From Achromobacter sp. HZ34 (lineage in GTDB: Bacteria > Pseudomonadota > Gammaproteobacteria > Burkholderiales > Burkholderiaceae_B), in contig NZ_NJIX01000001.1 in the NCBI RefSeq assembly GCF_002209485.1, positions 558,001 through 622,000 on the forward strand: DNA of 64,000 bases. Direction: 5' to 3'. Under the pieces are notes generated by a model. The model did not search any database and was not told where the DNA came from. It saw only the letters and a program-made list of their open reading frames with translations. Positions 34,501 to 42,765 of the stretch are shown here, one piece after another; the stretch's first letter is position 1; every line of letters begins with the position of its first letter. Position numbers and translations under genes: made by a program.

Positions 34501-35322
34501 GTGCAGCGCGGACAGCTTGATGGAAATGCCGGGGCCTTCGTAGACGCCGCGGCCGTTGGACGCCCGGCCGATCGCCTCGATCGCCTGCTCGTAATCGGCC
34601 AGGTAGCGCTGCGCGTCAGCCGCGGTCAGGGCGGCCTCGCCCAGCATGTCGTAGGAATACCGGAAGCCCTTGTCTTCCAGGGGCTTGGCGTGCTGCAGGG
34701 CCTCGGCGATGGTTTCGCCGGTGACGAACTGCTGGCCCATCATGCGCATCGCCACATCGACGCCCTTGCGGATCAAGGGTTCACCGCCTTTGGCCACCAG
34801 CCGGCGCAAGGCCGCGCCAAGGCCTTTCTCGTTATGGGCGGACACGAGCTTGCCCGTGACCAGCAGGCCCCAGGCCGCGGCGTTCACAAAAGTGGAACCG
34901 CCGCGTCCGACGTGGTCTTTCCAGTTGCCGTTGCTGACCTTGTCGCGGATCAGCGCATCGCGGGTTGCCGTATCGGGGATGCGCAACAGCGCCTCGGCCA
35001 GGCACATCAAGGCGATGCCTTCCTGCGAGGACAGGGAAAACTCCTGCAGCAGGCCTTGCACCAGTCCGGTCTTGCCCCCTGCCCCCTTGCGCTCGCGCAA
35101 GGCGCGCACGACACGCATCGCCAGCTCGCGGGCCCGCTCCGACATGTCTTGCGGCAGGCGCGCGCGTTCCAGCAGCCAGGGCACCGCCTCGGTCTCCGGC
35201 CGGCGCCAAGCCGTGGTGATGGCGTCGCGCAAGGCGTCGCGCGCCTCCAGCGGGGTCACATGGGCATAAGGGTTGTCGGCGCGCGGCAGGTCCGCGGCGG
35301 AAGGAATGACAGTGTCGAGCAT
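31540..35322 (-). CDS. putA: PutA, bifunctional proline dehydrogenase / P5C dehydrogenase
   Basis: About 1260 residues. The alpha-domain (about 20-170) leads into the FAD-binding proline dehydrogenase barrel (about 185-500) with ALHPRYSRAQ, LMIRLVKGAYWDSEIKRAQ, YPVYTRKPYTDLSYIAC and RIYAPVGTHETLLAYLVRRL. The aldehyde dehydrogenase domain (about 585-1030) has ISPWNFPLAIFSGQV, FTGSTEVARIL, the general base E830 in LIAETGGQNAMV and the nucleophile C864 in SAGQRCSAL. A C-terminal ALDH-superfamily-like tail follows. It converts proline to glutamate. There is no ribbon-helix-helix domain at the N-terminus, so it should not repress its own gene; the divergent Lrp-type gene probably controls it. Confidence 0.95.
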   Translation of the reverse strand: MLDTVIPSAADLPRADNPYAHVTPLEARDALRDAITTAWRRPETEAVPWLLERARLPQDMSERARELAMRVVRALRERKGAGGKTGLVQGLLQEFSLSSQEGIALMCLAEALLRIPDTATRDALIRDKVSNGNWKDHVGRGGSTFVNAAAWGLLVTGKLVSAHNEKGLGAALRRLVAKGGEPLIRKGVDVAMRMMGQQFVTGETIAEALQHAKPLEDKGFRYSYDMLGEAALTAADAQRYLADYEQAIEAIGRASNGRGVYEGPGISIKLSALHPRYSRAQVDRVQAELYPVVLHLARMARSYDIGLNIDAEEADRLELSLDLLERLCFEPDLKGWKGIGFVIQAYQKRCPYVIDYVIDLAKRSGKRLMIRLVKGAYWDSEIKRAQIDGMDEYPVYTRKPYTDLSYIACAKKLLAAPEQIYPQFATHNAQSLATIYELAGPDSYRSGQFEFQCLHGMGEPLYEQVVGQVKEGKLGRPCRIYAPVGTHETLLAYLVRRLLENGANTSFVNRVADQAIALEELVSDPITLIEAMARKDGQLGLRHAGIPAPAGLYGAGRPNSQGLDLANDQVLGDLVQTLRDVADSKIVAGPMVADAAMQAVDAAAMPAQDVINPARHDDLVGTVHQADKATVDAAIRVAHDYAPTWAAVPAAERAAMLERAADDMQSLMQFLINTLVREAGKTYANAVAEVREAVDFLRFYAAQVRAGFQNDSHRPLGPVVCISPWNFPLAIFSGQVVAALAAGNTVLAKPAEQTPLVAAQAVKILWDAGVPREAVQLLTGAGSVVGAQLTDDDRVQGVMFTGSTEVARILQRTLARRVSPRGTPIPLIAETGGQNAMVVDSSALTEQVVQDVLISAFDSAGQRCSALRVLFVQEDGADRLITMLKGAMAELKLGNPVEIANDVGPVIDAEARDSINGHIETLRAKGCQVHQLCFGGLAAKLDAEALGTYIAPTLIELPDLAELKREVFGPVLHVVRYRREQLDDVLAQIRNTGYGLTMGLHTRIDETVDHVVSSSHVGNFYVNRNTVGAVVGVQPFGGEGLSGTGPKAGGPLYLYRLLATRPDAALARPFGMDVPEALLQASQAAKDLAEWVRQNPRLAPARAVMPFFGGSSFVLAGPTGERNVYSVVPRTAVLSAADDDNDRIIQLTAVLATGGRMVWDARDQAAKALHARLPQTVRGSVILSNDANGEVFDAVLHHGDEASLRELQARLARRDGMIVNLISLPSGDCAVPLERLVTERSLSVNTAAAGGNASLMTMEG

Positions 35323-35453
35323 TTCGAGGATAGTCCAATCGTCAATAAATCGGCCCTTAGACCGACGTTTCCGCGATTATCGGTTGGAATATCTCGAATT
35401 TCTGACCATAATTAAGCCACTATTTAGTGAAAGACTCATTCCATGAGGAAGCC

Positions 35454-35939
35454 ATGGCCAGCGCCGACACTCCGCTCGATCGAATCGACGTAAAAATCCT
35501 CGACCTTCTGCAGAAAGACGGGCGTATTCCCAACACCCGGCTGGCCGAGGAGGTATCCCTGTCGCCGACCGCCGTACTGGCCCGCGTGCAAAGGCTGACG
35601 CGCGACGGATACATCCTGGGCTACGAGGCGCGCCTCAATCCCGACAAGCTGAAGGCGGGATTCCTGGTGTTCGTCGAGGTGCTGCTGGACCGCACCACGC
35701 CCAACGTGTTCGAGGAATTCAAACTGGCCGTGCAGGATCGCCAGGAGATCATGGAGTGCCACATGATGGCCGGCGGCTTCGACTACCTGCTGAAGACCCG
35801 CCATGAAGACATGGCCGGTTACCGGGCTTTCGCCGGCCGCGTACTCTGGCAACTCCCCGGAATCAGGGAGACGCGCACCTATGCCGTGATGGAAGAGGTC
35901 AAGAGTTCGATGTGGCTGGACCTGACCTACGCGGTGTAG
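35454..35939 (+). CDS. Lrp/AsnC-family regulator, probable proline-responsive activator of putA
   Basis: About 161 residues. HTH: LDRIDVKILDLLQKDGRIP, NTRLAEEVSLSPTAVLARVQ. The RAM effector domain holds VEVLLDRTTPNVFEEF, MMAGGFDYLLKTR and the Lrp-type C-terminus. ATG at 35454 has GAGGAA upstream; a GTG 27 bases earlier is less likely. It is divergent from putA across 131 bp. That is the usual place for the proline-sensing PutR/BkdR-type regulator. Confidence 0.9.
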   Translation: MASADTPLDRIDVKILDLLQKDGRIPNTRLAEEVSLSPTAVLARVQRLTRDGYILGYEARLNPDKLKAGFLVFVEVLLDRTTPNVFEEFKLAVQDRQEIMECHMMAGGFDYLLKTRHEDMAGYRAFAGRVLWQLPGIRETRTYAVMEEVKSSMWLDLTYAV

Positions 35940-36871
35940 ATCGATTCGGCCTGCCGCCGCAGCATTCCGATGAAGGCCTGCGTCGCAGCCCGGCTATCGT
36001 CTTCCCTGTACACCACCCCGACGGGGCCGAATCCCGTCGACAAGGGCAGCACACGTACCAGGCCAAGTTCCTGCAGATGCTTCGCCAGCGATGCCGAACA
36101 TACGGCGACGTATTGGGTCTGCCGCAACAGCGTCTCGATCGTGACCACGGACGCCGTCTCGATGCGCGGCCGCACGCCCGCCCCGCCATTCTCGAGCAAG
36201 GCGGTGTCCAGGCGAGTCCGCATCAGCGTGTTCTTCTCCGGCATGATCCACGGATACACGACCAGATCCGCCCAGACCGGTTTTTCAACCTGCGCCAAGG
36301 GATGCGCAGCGCCTACGATGACGACGATCCTGTCCTCGAACAGCACCTCGTGCGCCAGCCCCGGCGCATAGGCTCGGCCATCCATCGAGCCGACGACGAT
36401 ATCCAGGTCGCGCGTGGCAAGCCTGTCCAGCAACGGCGAAAACGGCGCTTCCGTCACGTGGATGGACACGTCCGGTTGATCTTCCTGGAAGCGGCAGATC
36501 GCGCCCGGCAGCAGGTAGGCGATTCCCGCCGTGACGCTGCCGATGTTCAAGCTCGCGGGCGCGCCTTCCGCCAGGGACAGTAGTTCCTCGTGCGTGCGTA
36601 CGACGTCGCCCAGCATGCGCGTAGCCAGGCGTTGCAAGGCCTCGCCCTCGCCGGTGAGCCGTATGCGCCGGCCTCGCACGACCAGCCGCGCACCCAGCAG
36701 ATCTTCCAGTTCCGTCAGCCAATGGGACATGGCCGATTGCGTCATGTGCAGCCGGCGGGCGGCCTCGGACAAGGTGCCCGCGTTCTTCAATACCAGGAAA
36801 TATTCGAGATGGCGGATCTTCAGCCGGCGCGCCCAGCTCACGGCATCAGTCTTCAAAGTATGAGTAATCAC
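35927..36871 (-). CDS. LysR-family transcriptional regulator
   Basis: About 314 residues: RRLKIRHLEYFLVLKNAGTL, HMTQSAMSHWLTELEDLLG, VVRGRRIRLTGEG, followed by a substrate domain with DLDIVVGSMDG. It overlaps the Lrp-type gene by 13 bp tail to tail and is divergent from a Bug/gamma-glutamyltransferase operon (36971). It is therefore the likely regulator of that operon. Confidence 0.88.
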   Translation of the reverse strand: MITHTLKTDAVSWARRLKIRHLEYFLVLKNAGTLSEAARRLHMTQSAMSHWLTELEDLLGARLVVRGRRIRLTGEGEALQRLATRMLGDVVRTHEELLSLAEGAPASLNIGSVTAGIAYLLPGAICRFQEDQPDVSIHVTEAPFSPLLDRLATRDLDIVVGSMDGRAYAPGLAHEVLFEDRIVVIVGAAHPLAQVEKPVWADLVVYPWIMPEKNTLMRTRLDTALLENGGAGVRPRIETASVVTIETLLRQTQYVAVCSASLAKHLQELGLVRVLPLSTGFGPVGVVYREDDSRAATQAFIGMLRRQAESIYTA

Positions 36872-36970
36872 TCAACTCTCTTCATTGAAATTTCATGTAC
36901 TTTGCGTGCGCACCCAGGGCACAGCGCTATATAGAATTTCGCTCCATATCTCTTTTCATATGGAACTCCC

Positions 36971-37948
36971 ATGAAATTTTATGCCAGCTTGCGCACCGCC
37001 CTGCCCCTGATGATCATGGTCGCGGGCCCGGCCAGCGCGTATGCGGCTGACTACCCTGCCCGCGCCATCCGCCTGATCGTGTCGCAGCAGGCAGGCGGCG
37101 GAACGGACAATCTGGCGCGTATGTGGGCCGAGAACGTCGGCAAGACGCTGAACGTGCCAGTCGTGGTGGAGAACCGTCCCGGCGCGGGCGGTTCCATTGC
37201 GGTTTCAGCGACGCTGGCCCAGCCCGCTGACGGCTATACGCTGTTCATGGCGGGCGTGTCGCAGATGGTGCTGAACAAATTCGTGTACAAGCCGCTGGCC
37301 TACTCTCCCGAGAAGGATTTCGACGGTGTCGCCATGCTTACGACCGTGCCTTTCGTGCTGGTGGCATCGCCGAAGTCGAGCCTCGACAGCTATGAAGCGC
37401 TGAAGCAGGCCGCTGCCGCCAACCCGGAAAAAGTGACGTTCGCCTCCTCCGGCAATGGCAACTCCACCCATCTCGTCATCGAGATGCTGATGAAGCAGGC
37501 CGGCTTCAAGATGCTGCACATTCCCTTCCGGGGCGAGCCCGATGGCGTCATGGCCACCGTTGGCGGGACCACGGAAATCATGGCGCCCGTGCTCAGCACC
37601 GCCCTGCCCTTGATCAAGGAAGGTAAGCTGAAGCCCTTGCTGGTGTTCAATTCCTCGCGCGTCGCGGAACTGCCTGACGTCCGTACCGCCGCCGAAGTCG
37701 GGGTAAGCGGCCTGGAGAACATCGGCTGGAGCGGCATCGCGGCGAAGAAAGGGACTCCCCCGGAGGCCATCGCCAAGCTGAATGCCGCCACGCAGAAATT
37801 CCTGCAAGACCCGGCCGTCAAGGAAAAGCTGGCTGCCACCCAGGCCATTCCGATGCCCAGCGTACCGGCCGACCTGATGAAGTACACCGCGCAGGACACC
37901 GCCAAGTGGCAGCAGGCCATCGGCGACCTGAAGCTGACCGTGAACTGA
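36971..37948 (+). CDS. Bug-family (TctC-like) periplasmic solute receptor
   Basis: About 325 residues. Signal peptide MKFYASLRTALPLMIMVAGP cut near AYA, then YPARAIRLIVSQQAGGGTDN, ENRPGAGGSIAVSATLA, PADGYTLFMAGVS, SSGNGNSTHLVIEML and the Bug C-terminus. It is 9 bp ahead of the gamma-glutamyltransferase-type gene and divergent from a LysR gene. It may bind a gamma-glutamyl compound or the acid released from it; no TctAB partner is near. Confidence 0.9.
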   Translation: MKFYASLRTALPLMIMVAGPASAYAADYPARAIRLIVSQQAGGGTDNLARMWAENVGKTLNVPVVVENRPGAGGSIAVSATLAQPADGYTLFMAGVSQMVLNKFVYKPLAYSPEKDFDGVAMLTTVPFVLVASPKSSLDSYEALKQAAAANPEKVTFASSGNGNSTHLVIEMLMKQAGFKMLHIPFRGEPDGVMATVGGTTEIMAPVLSTALPLIKEGKLKPLLVFNSSRVAELPDVRTAAEVGVSGLENIGWSGIAAKKGTPPEAIAKLNAATQKFLQDPAVKEKLAATQAIPMPSVPADLMKYTAQDTAKWQQAIGDLKLTVN

Positions 37949-37957
37949 GGGATGACG

Positions 37958-39574
37958 ATGAACAAGAATGGCATGGTGGTATGCCCCCAACCCGAAGCGG
38001 CTGAATCCGGCATCGAAATCCTGCGCGCCGGCGGCAATGCCGTGGACGCCGCGGTGGCGTGCGCGCTGGCGCAGACGGTGGTCGATCCGCTGATGTGCGG
38101 TATCGCCGGCTTCGGCACCGGCACGGTCTACAGCCCGCGGACTGGCAGGCATGAATACGTGGACTTCCATGCGCCCGCCCCCGGCGCAGCGCGTCCCGAC
38201 ATGTGGGAACACCTGCTCGAAGGCGAGGCCCGCGACGGCTTCGGCTTCGTGCTGAAGGGCCGCGTCAATGACATCGGACCGCAGTCCATCGCGGTGCCCG
38301 GCACCCTGATGGGCTTGAAGCGCATGCACGAACGCCATGGGTGCCTGCCCTGGGCCGAGGTGGTGGCGCCGGCGATCCAATGGGCCCGCGACGGCTACTT
38401 CGTGCGGCCCGCCATGTACACCTTCTGGATCGATGAGCCGCTGGCCGGGCGCGCCGGCAACCTGGAACGCCTGGCCTATTCGGAAGATGGCCGCAAGCTG
38501 TATTGCCGCGCGGACGGCCGGCCGAAGACGATAGGCACGCCCATCCAGAATCCCGACTATGCGGATACGCTGGAACTGATCGCTCGCGACGGCATCGATT
38601 CCTTCTACCGCGGCGATCTCGCGCGCCGCATGGTCGATGACATCCGCGCGCAAGGCGGCATACTCAGCCTGGAGGACCTGGCCAACTACGCCCCGACTTT
38701 CACGCAGCCGCTGATGGGTACGTACCGGGATCGCAAGATCACGACGAACCAGCCGCCGGGCGGCGGCGCCATGCTGATCGAGATGCTGAACATCCTCGAA
38801 AACTTCGACTTGCGCAGCCTGGAGCACAACGGCCCCGCCTATATCAAGACGGTCTGCGAAGCGATGAAACGGGCGACGGCGGACAAGGATACCCACATCG
38901 GCGATCCGGCGTTCGTCGACGTCCCCCTGGACCGGATCCTGGCCAAGGAATACGCCAAGGCTTGTGCCGAGCGCATCCGCGCGGGCGAGAAGGCTAGCGT
39001 GCCGCGCCTGAATCCCGGCGGCGCCCAGCCCAAGGACACGACGCACCTGTCCGTCGTCGACAAAGACGGCAATTGCGTGGCGCTGACCCATTCCCTCGCC
39101 ATGCCTTCGGGGGTGATCACGCCGGGACTGGGTTTCCTCTACAACGGCTGCATGGGGGTCTTCGATCCCCGCCCCGGCCGCGCCGGCAGCATCGCGCCGG
39201 GCAAGGCCCGTTTCACGTCCTCCTGCCCGACCATCGTGTTCAAGGATGGCAAGCCGGAGATCGTGTTGGGCGCACCGGGTGGGACGCAGATCGCGATGGG
39301 GGTCGTGCAGACGATACTGAACGTCATCGACTTCGACATGCCCATCCTCGACGCAGTCGCCGCGCCGCGTTTCTCGTCGACCAGCGATCTGATCGACGTG
39401 TGCAACCGCATCCCGCGCTACGTGACGCGGGAACTGGAAGCCGACGGCTATGGCATCGCCCGCAATCCCTTCGGCTACACCATCGGCTGGGTCCACGCCG
39501 TGCATATCGACAGCCAGGGCCGGCTCGACGGCGCCGCCGACCCGGGCCGCGACGGCGCCGCTCTGTACGCCTGA
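37958..39574 (+). CDS. Gamma-glutamyltransferase-family N-terminal-nucleophile hydrolase without signal peptide
   Basis: About 538 residues. Hallmarks: SGIEILRAGGNAVDAAVACA near the N-terminus, QSIAVPGTLMGLKRMHERHG, YRDRKITTNQPPGGGAMLIE, and the autoprocessing site at about residue 361 in KDTTHLSVVDKDGNCVALTH, where the first Thr becomes the nucleophile of the small subunit. PSGVITPGLGFLYNGCMGVF and LGAPGGTQIAMGV follow. GAGGG is 6 bases before the ATG at 37958 but abuts the ATG at 37952. Unlike periplasmic Ggt there is no export signal, so it should act in the cytoplasm. It is coupled to a Bug receptor. Confidence 0.87.
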   Translation: MNKNGMVVCPQPEAAESGIEILRAGGNAVDAAVACALAQTVVDPLMCGIAGFGTGTVYSPRTGRHEYVDFHAPAPGAARPDMWEHLLEGEARDGFGFVLKGRVNDIGPQSIAVPGTLMGLKRMHERHGCLPWAEVVAPAIQWARDGYFVRPAMYTFWIDEPLAGRAGNLERLAYSEDGRKLYCRADGRPKTIGTPIQNPDYADTLELIARDGIDSFYRGDLARRMVDDIRAQGGILSLEDLANYAPTFTQPLMGTYRDRKITTNQPPGGGAMLIEMLNILENFDLRSLEHNGPAYIKTVCEAMKRATADKDTHIGDPAFVDVPLDRILAKEYAKACAERIRAGEKASVPRLNPGGAQPKDTTHLSVVDKDGNCVALTHSLAMPSGVITPGLGFLYNGCMGVFDPRPGRAGSIAPGKARFTSSCPTIVFKDGKPEIVLGAPGGTQIAMGVVQTILNVIDFDMPILDAVAAPRFSSTSDLIDVCNRIPRYVTRELEADGYGIARNPFGYTIGWVHAVHIDSQGRLDGAADPGRDGAALYA

Positions 39575-39605
39575 GGGGACTCCCGCACACGGTGGGCGGC
39601 CAGCT

Positions 39606-40553
39606 CTAGTCCGTGCCGGCTGGCGGCGCGCGGAATCTTCTGTGCGCCGCCAGGCAGGACACGACACTGCCGACGACCATCGCGAACGCCAGCGCTTCGC
39701 TCCACAGGGGCCAGCGTCTTTCCCACGCCAGGCCGTAGATCAGCGCGAAGAGCGTCTCGAACAGGATCATCTGCCCGACCAGCGTCAGCGGCAGCAGCCG
39801 GCTCATCCGGTTCCAGCAGGCGTTGCCGAAGATGGAAGCAAATAGCGCGACGACCAAGGCAACGGCTGCCAGCCGGCCCCAGGCATGCGCCGTATGGGGA
39901 CCGTGGTCCACGGCGACCGCCACCGGCACCAGGCATAGCGCAAGCAGCCCGGTCACGAGGCCGGTCACCAGGTTCCAGTCGTGCGCCGACACGTGGGGCA
40001 GCTTCACCAGCCAGCGGCTGTTGGTGACGGCAAACCAGGTCCAGGAAGCGAGGGCCCCGATCCCGCAAAGCAGGCCCAGCAGGGTCTGCCCCACGCTGCC
40101 GACGCTGGGCGTGGCGACCGCCTGCCAACCGATGCAAATCGCCCCACCCGCGCAAAGACCCAGCGAGCGTTTCAAATCGCGCAAGGGGACGGCGTGCCGG
40201 TCCCGGCTGCCTATGATGGTCACGGCCACCGGCAGGAAACCGATGATCAAGGATGTCATCGCAATGCCGGACAGTTTCACGGCAAACGCCACGAACACGT
40301 AGTAGAGGATATTGCCGACGAACGACAGCCGGGTAATGACCCACAGGTCACCGCGGCAAAACGTGCCGCGGACCTTGTGCCATCGGCGCAGCAGCAGGAG
40401 CGCGCCGATCAGGCCGAAGTCCAGATAGCGCCCTGCCGTTAGATAAAGCGCATTGAAATCGCGCACGAGTTCCGGCGCCAGGAAGACGAATCCCCACAAT
40501 GCGCCGGCTGCTGCGCCATACATGACTCCAATCGCGGTTTTCGACCCACTCAC
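39606..40553 (-). CDS. EamA/DMT-family membrane transporter
   Basis: About 315 residues with about ten hydrophobic segments in two similar halves, starting GVMYGAAAGALWGFVFLAPE (typical EamA beginning) and ending MILFETLFALIYGLAWER plus a short basic tail. The GTG at 40553 has GGGAG 7 bases upstream. A TTG at 40577 is possible but lacks a box. It follows an AraC-type gene on the same strand, 60 bp downstream. It is probably an exporter of metabolites; cargo unknown. Confidence 0.8.
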   Translation of the reverse strand: MSGSKTAIGVMYGAAAGALWGFVFLAPELVRDFNALYLTAGRYLDFGLIGALLLLRRWHKVRGTFCRGDLWVITRLSFVGNILYYVFVAFAVKLSGIAMTSLIIGFLPVAVTIIGSRDRHAVPLRDLKRSLGLCAGGAICIGWQAVATPSVGSVGQTLLGLLCGIGALASWTWFAVTNSRWLVKLPHVSAHDWNLVTGLVTGLLALCLVPVAVAVDHGPHTAHAWGRLAAVALVVALFASIFGNACWNRMSRLLPLTLVGQMILFETLFALIYGLAWERRWPLWSEALAFAMVVGSVVSCLAAHRRFRAPPAGTD

Positions 40554-40613
40554 ATCAACGCTCCCAACGGCCCGCAAGAATATCCGGCCGGCACCGTCAG
40601 TGTTTGACGAGGA

Positions 40614-41387
40614 CTACTGCTTCCTTGACAGAAGCTCGCGTTGAAGCCTGCGATATTCGGCTGGCGTGTTGCCGGTGGCCAGCCTGAAGGCGCGCGTCAG
40701 CGCCGTCTGGTCGGAGTAACCGGCGCGGCCGGCGATCTCCGCGATCGACATGGTACCGGTGCCCAGCCTGTGCCTGGCTTCCTGCAGCCTTTGATCGGCC
40801 AGCCAGGCGCGCGGCGTGGTGCCGTACGCTTGTCGAAACAGCACATGCAGGCGACTGGCGCTGACACCGGCCATTGCCGCCATTTCCGCCACCGTCCACG
40901 ATCGCCCGAGGCGCGTCCTCACGGCTCTCAATAGCCGTTCCATGCGGCCAGCCGACTCGCCGGTTTCATCGGTGTCATCGCCGAGTGACTGCAGCAGCAG
41001 CGAGAGCCAGGCGTCGGAGCGCACGTCGGCAGCGCCGTCGTTCAACGACAGCGCCATGAAGTCGACCAGGTGCCCGGCGGCTGGCGACAAGGTAAGGAAA
41101 CGGCGGCTGGACAATCGATCCGTAGCTTCAGCGGCCAGCGTCCCGGTGGGAATGTCGACGACCAGGAACCGGTTTTCCACCCGGCTGCACTGCGCATGCG
41201 GCATGTCTTGGCGGACAAACGCCGCGCATCCCTGTGCCAGCCGCGCGCCGCGGCCCCCGACTTCGATTTCCATCGAGCCATGGAGGGGCAGCACCAACTG
41301 CTGAAAATCATGGGAGTGGGCGTGCGCCGCCTCGCCATAGCTTCGTACGGCAAGGGAGAGTCGCGACGGGGACACAGGCAGGTTCAT
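40614..41387 (-). CDS. AraC-family regulator with cupin sensor domain
   Basis: About 257 residues. The N-terminal cupin part has HAHSHDFQQLVLPLHGSMEI and a histidine-containing HAQCSRVENRFLVVD. The C-terminal double HTH reads WTVAEMAAMAGVSASRLHVL, FRQAYGTTPRAWLADQRLQE and MSIAEIAGRAGYSDQTALTR, then AFRLATGNTPAEYR. ATG at 41387 (a GTG two codons earlier is possible). It starts 15 bp after the fluoride antiporter stop, so it may be read from the same transcript; it more probably controls the EamA exporter behind it. Confidence 0.85.
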   Translation of the reverse strand: MNLPVSPSRLSLAVRSYGEAAHAHSHDFQQLVLPLHGSMEIEVGGRGARLAQGCAAFVRQDMPHAQCSRVENRFLVVDIPTGTLAAEATDRLSSRRFLTLSPAAGHLVDFMALSLNDGAADVRSDAWLSLLLQSLGDDTDETGESAGRMERLLRAVRTRLGRSWTVAEMAAMAGVSASRLHVLFRQAYGTTPRAWLADQRLQEARHRLGTGTMSIAEIAGRAGYSDQTALTRAFRLATGNTPAEYRRLQRELLSRKQ

Positions 41388-41402
41388 ATCCACCGGGCGA
41401 TT

Positions 41403-42701
41403 CTACTTCGCCTTTTCCCCCTGGAAAGCCGCAACTTCCCCCAGGCGCACATGTTCGGGGACGGCGATGCGGTGACGGCGATGCTTGCCATTGCCGATGC
41501 GCTGGGCGTGATAGATGCCCGTATGGCCCGAGAACAGGAAAGCCGTCGCGCAGCCGATGGCCGCCAGAGGGCCTATCTGCGCGCCGAACAACTCCATGGC
41601 CATCAAGGTGGTGGCGATGGGAACGTTGGCCGCGCCGGCGAAGACCGCCACGAAGCCGATGGCGGCCATCAGCGACAAAGGCATATGCAACAAGGGTGCC
41701 AGGGCATTGCCCAGCGTGGCGCCGATGTAGAACAAGGGAGTCACTTCGCCGCCCTTGAAGCCCGTACCCAGGGAAGCCACGGTGAAGACGAGCTTGCCGA
41801 AGAAATCCCACGGGTGAACAGGCGCCTGGAAGGCATGCACGATTTCGGGTATCCCCAGCCCGATATAGCGATACCCGTCCATGGCCCATACGGCGGTCGC
41901 GATCACGATGCCGCCCACCACGGGACGGGCCGGAGCGTAGCTGATCCGACGCTTCACGAAAGCGCCCAGCCTGTGTGTGACGCTGGCGAACAGCATGCCC
42001 ACCAAGCCAAAGAGAATGCCGGCGGCCACTACGGCCAACACGCTCCATGCCCCTACGGCAACGAATTCCGTGACGGCGTAAGGCGTGTGATGAACGCCCC
42101 ACGCAAGACACACCTGGTCGGCCACGATGGCCGCCACCACGCAGGGGAATAGCGCGTCATAGCGCATGCGGCCGATCGCCAGTACCTCCAGGCCGAAGAC
42201 CGCCCCCGCCAGCGGCGTGCCGAAAACCGACGCGAATCCCGCACTCATGCCCGCCATCAGCAGGACGCGGCGATCCTCGTGCCGCAGCCGGAAAAGATGC
42301 GTCAACTGGTCCGCCAGCGCACCGCCCATCTGCACCGCCGTCCCTTCCCGGCCGACCGACGCGCCGAATAGATGGGACACGATGGTGCCGCCCAGCACCA
42401 GAGGCGCCATGCGCAGCGGAACGACCTTCTTCGGATCGTGGATCTCGTCGATGAGCAGGTTATTGCCGGCATCGACCGGCTTGCCCAACAAATGGTAGGC
42501 CAGCCCCACGGCGAAGCCCGCGACAGGCAACAGCCAGATCGCCCACCGGTGCGATACGCGCCAGGCGGTAACGTGATCGAGGGAAATAAGAAAAAAAGCC
42601 GAGGCGCAGCCGGCCAGCGCGGCGGCGGCACTGGCGATGACCAGCCACTTGCCCAGGTAAGGCAAAAGCTGAAGCGGTTCGAAGCGGAAGAGTCTGTTCA
42701 T
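41403..42701 (-). CDS. CLC-F type fluoride/proton antiporter
   Basis: About 432 residues, a CLC-fold protein. Instead of the chloride GSGIP motif it has PVDAGNNLLIDEIHDP, the GNNLI signature of fluoride-specific CLC proteins. Other parts are FGASVGREGTAVQMGGALAD (the gating Glu region), GFASVFGTPLAGAVFGLEVL and LGTGFKGGEVTPLFYIGATLG. It expels fluoride from the cytoplasm. The ATG at 42701 gives the family's length. Its leader carries a fluoride riboswitch (42766-42855), which independently supports the role. Confidence 0.93.
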   Translation of the reverse strand: MNRLFRFEPLQLLPYLGKWLVIASAAAALAGCASAFFLISLDHVTAWRVSHRWAIWLLPVAGFAVGLAYHLLGKPVDAGNNLLIDEIHDPKKVVPLRMAPLVLGGTIVSHLFGASVGREGTAVQMGGALADQLTHLFRLRHEDRRVLLMAGMSAGFASVFGTPLAGAVFGLEVLAIGRMRYDALFPCVVAAIVADQVCLAWGVHHTPYAVTEFVAVGAWSVLAVVAAGILFGLVGMLFASVTHRLGAFVKRRISYAPARPVVGGIVIATAVWAMDGYRYIGLGIPEIVHAFQAPVHPWDFFGKLVFTVASLGTGFKGGEVTPLFYIGATLGNALAPLLHMPLSLMAAIGFVAVFAGAANVPIATTLMAMELFGAQIGPLAAIGCATAFLFSGHTGIYHAQRIGNGKHRRHRIAVPEHVRLGEVAAFQGEKAK

Positions 42702-42765
42702 TGGTCGAAGCTCGGTGATTACGGGCTGACCAACGGCAAGGATGTAAACGCAGCACAAACGCGAA

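Noticed and set aside
32275-35415. Very long open frame (over 1000 codons) on the plus strand opposite putA
   Set aside because: It mirrors the codon pattern of the GC-rich putA gene, shows no family motif and has an unnatural composition rich in His, Arg, Gln and Gly.
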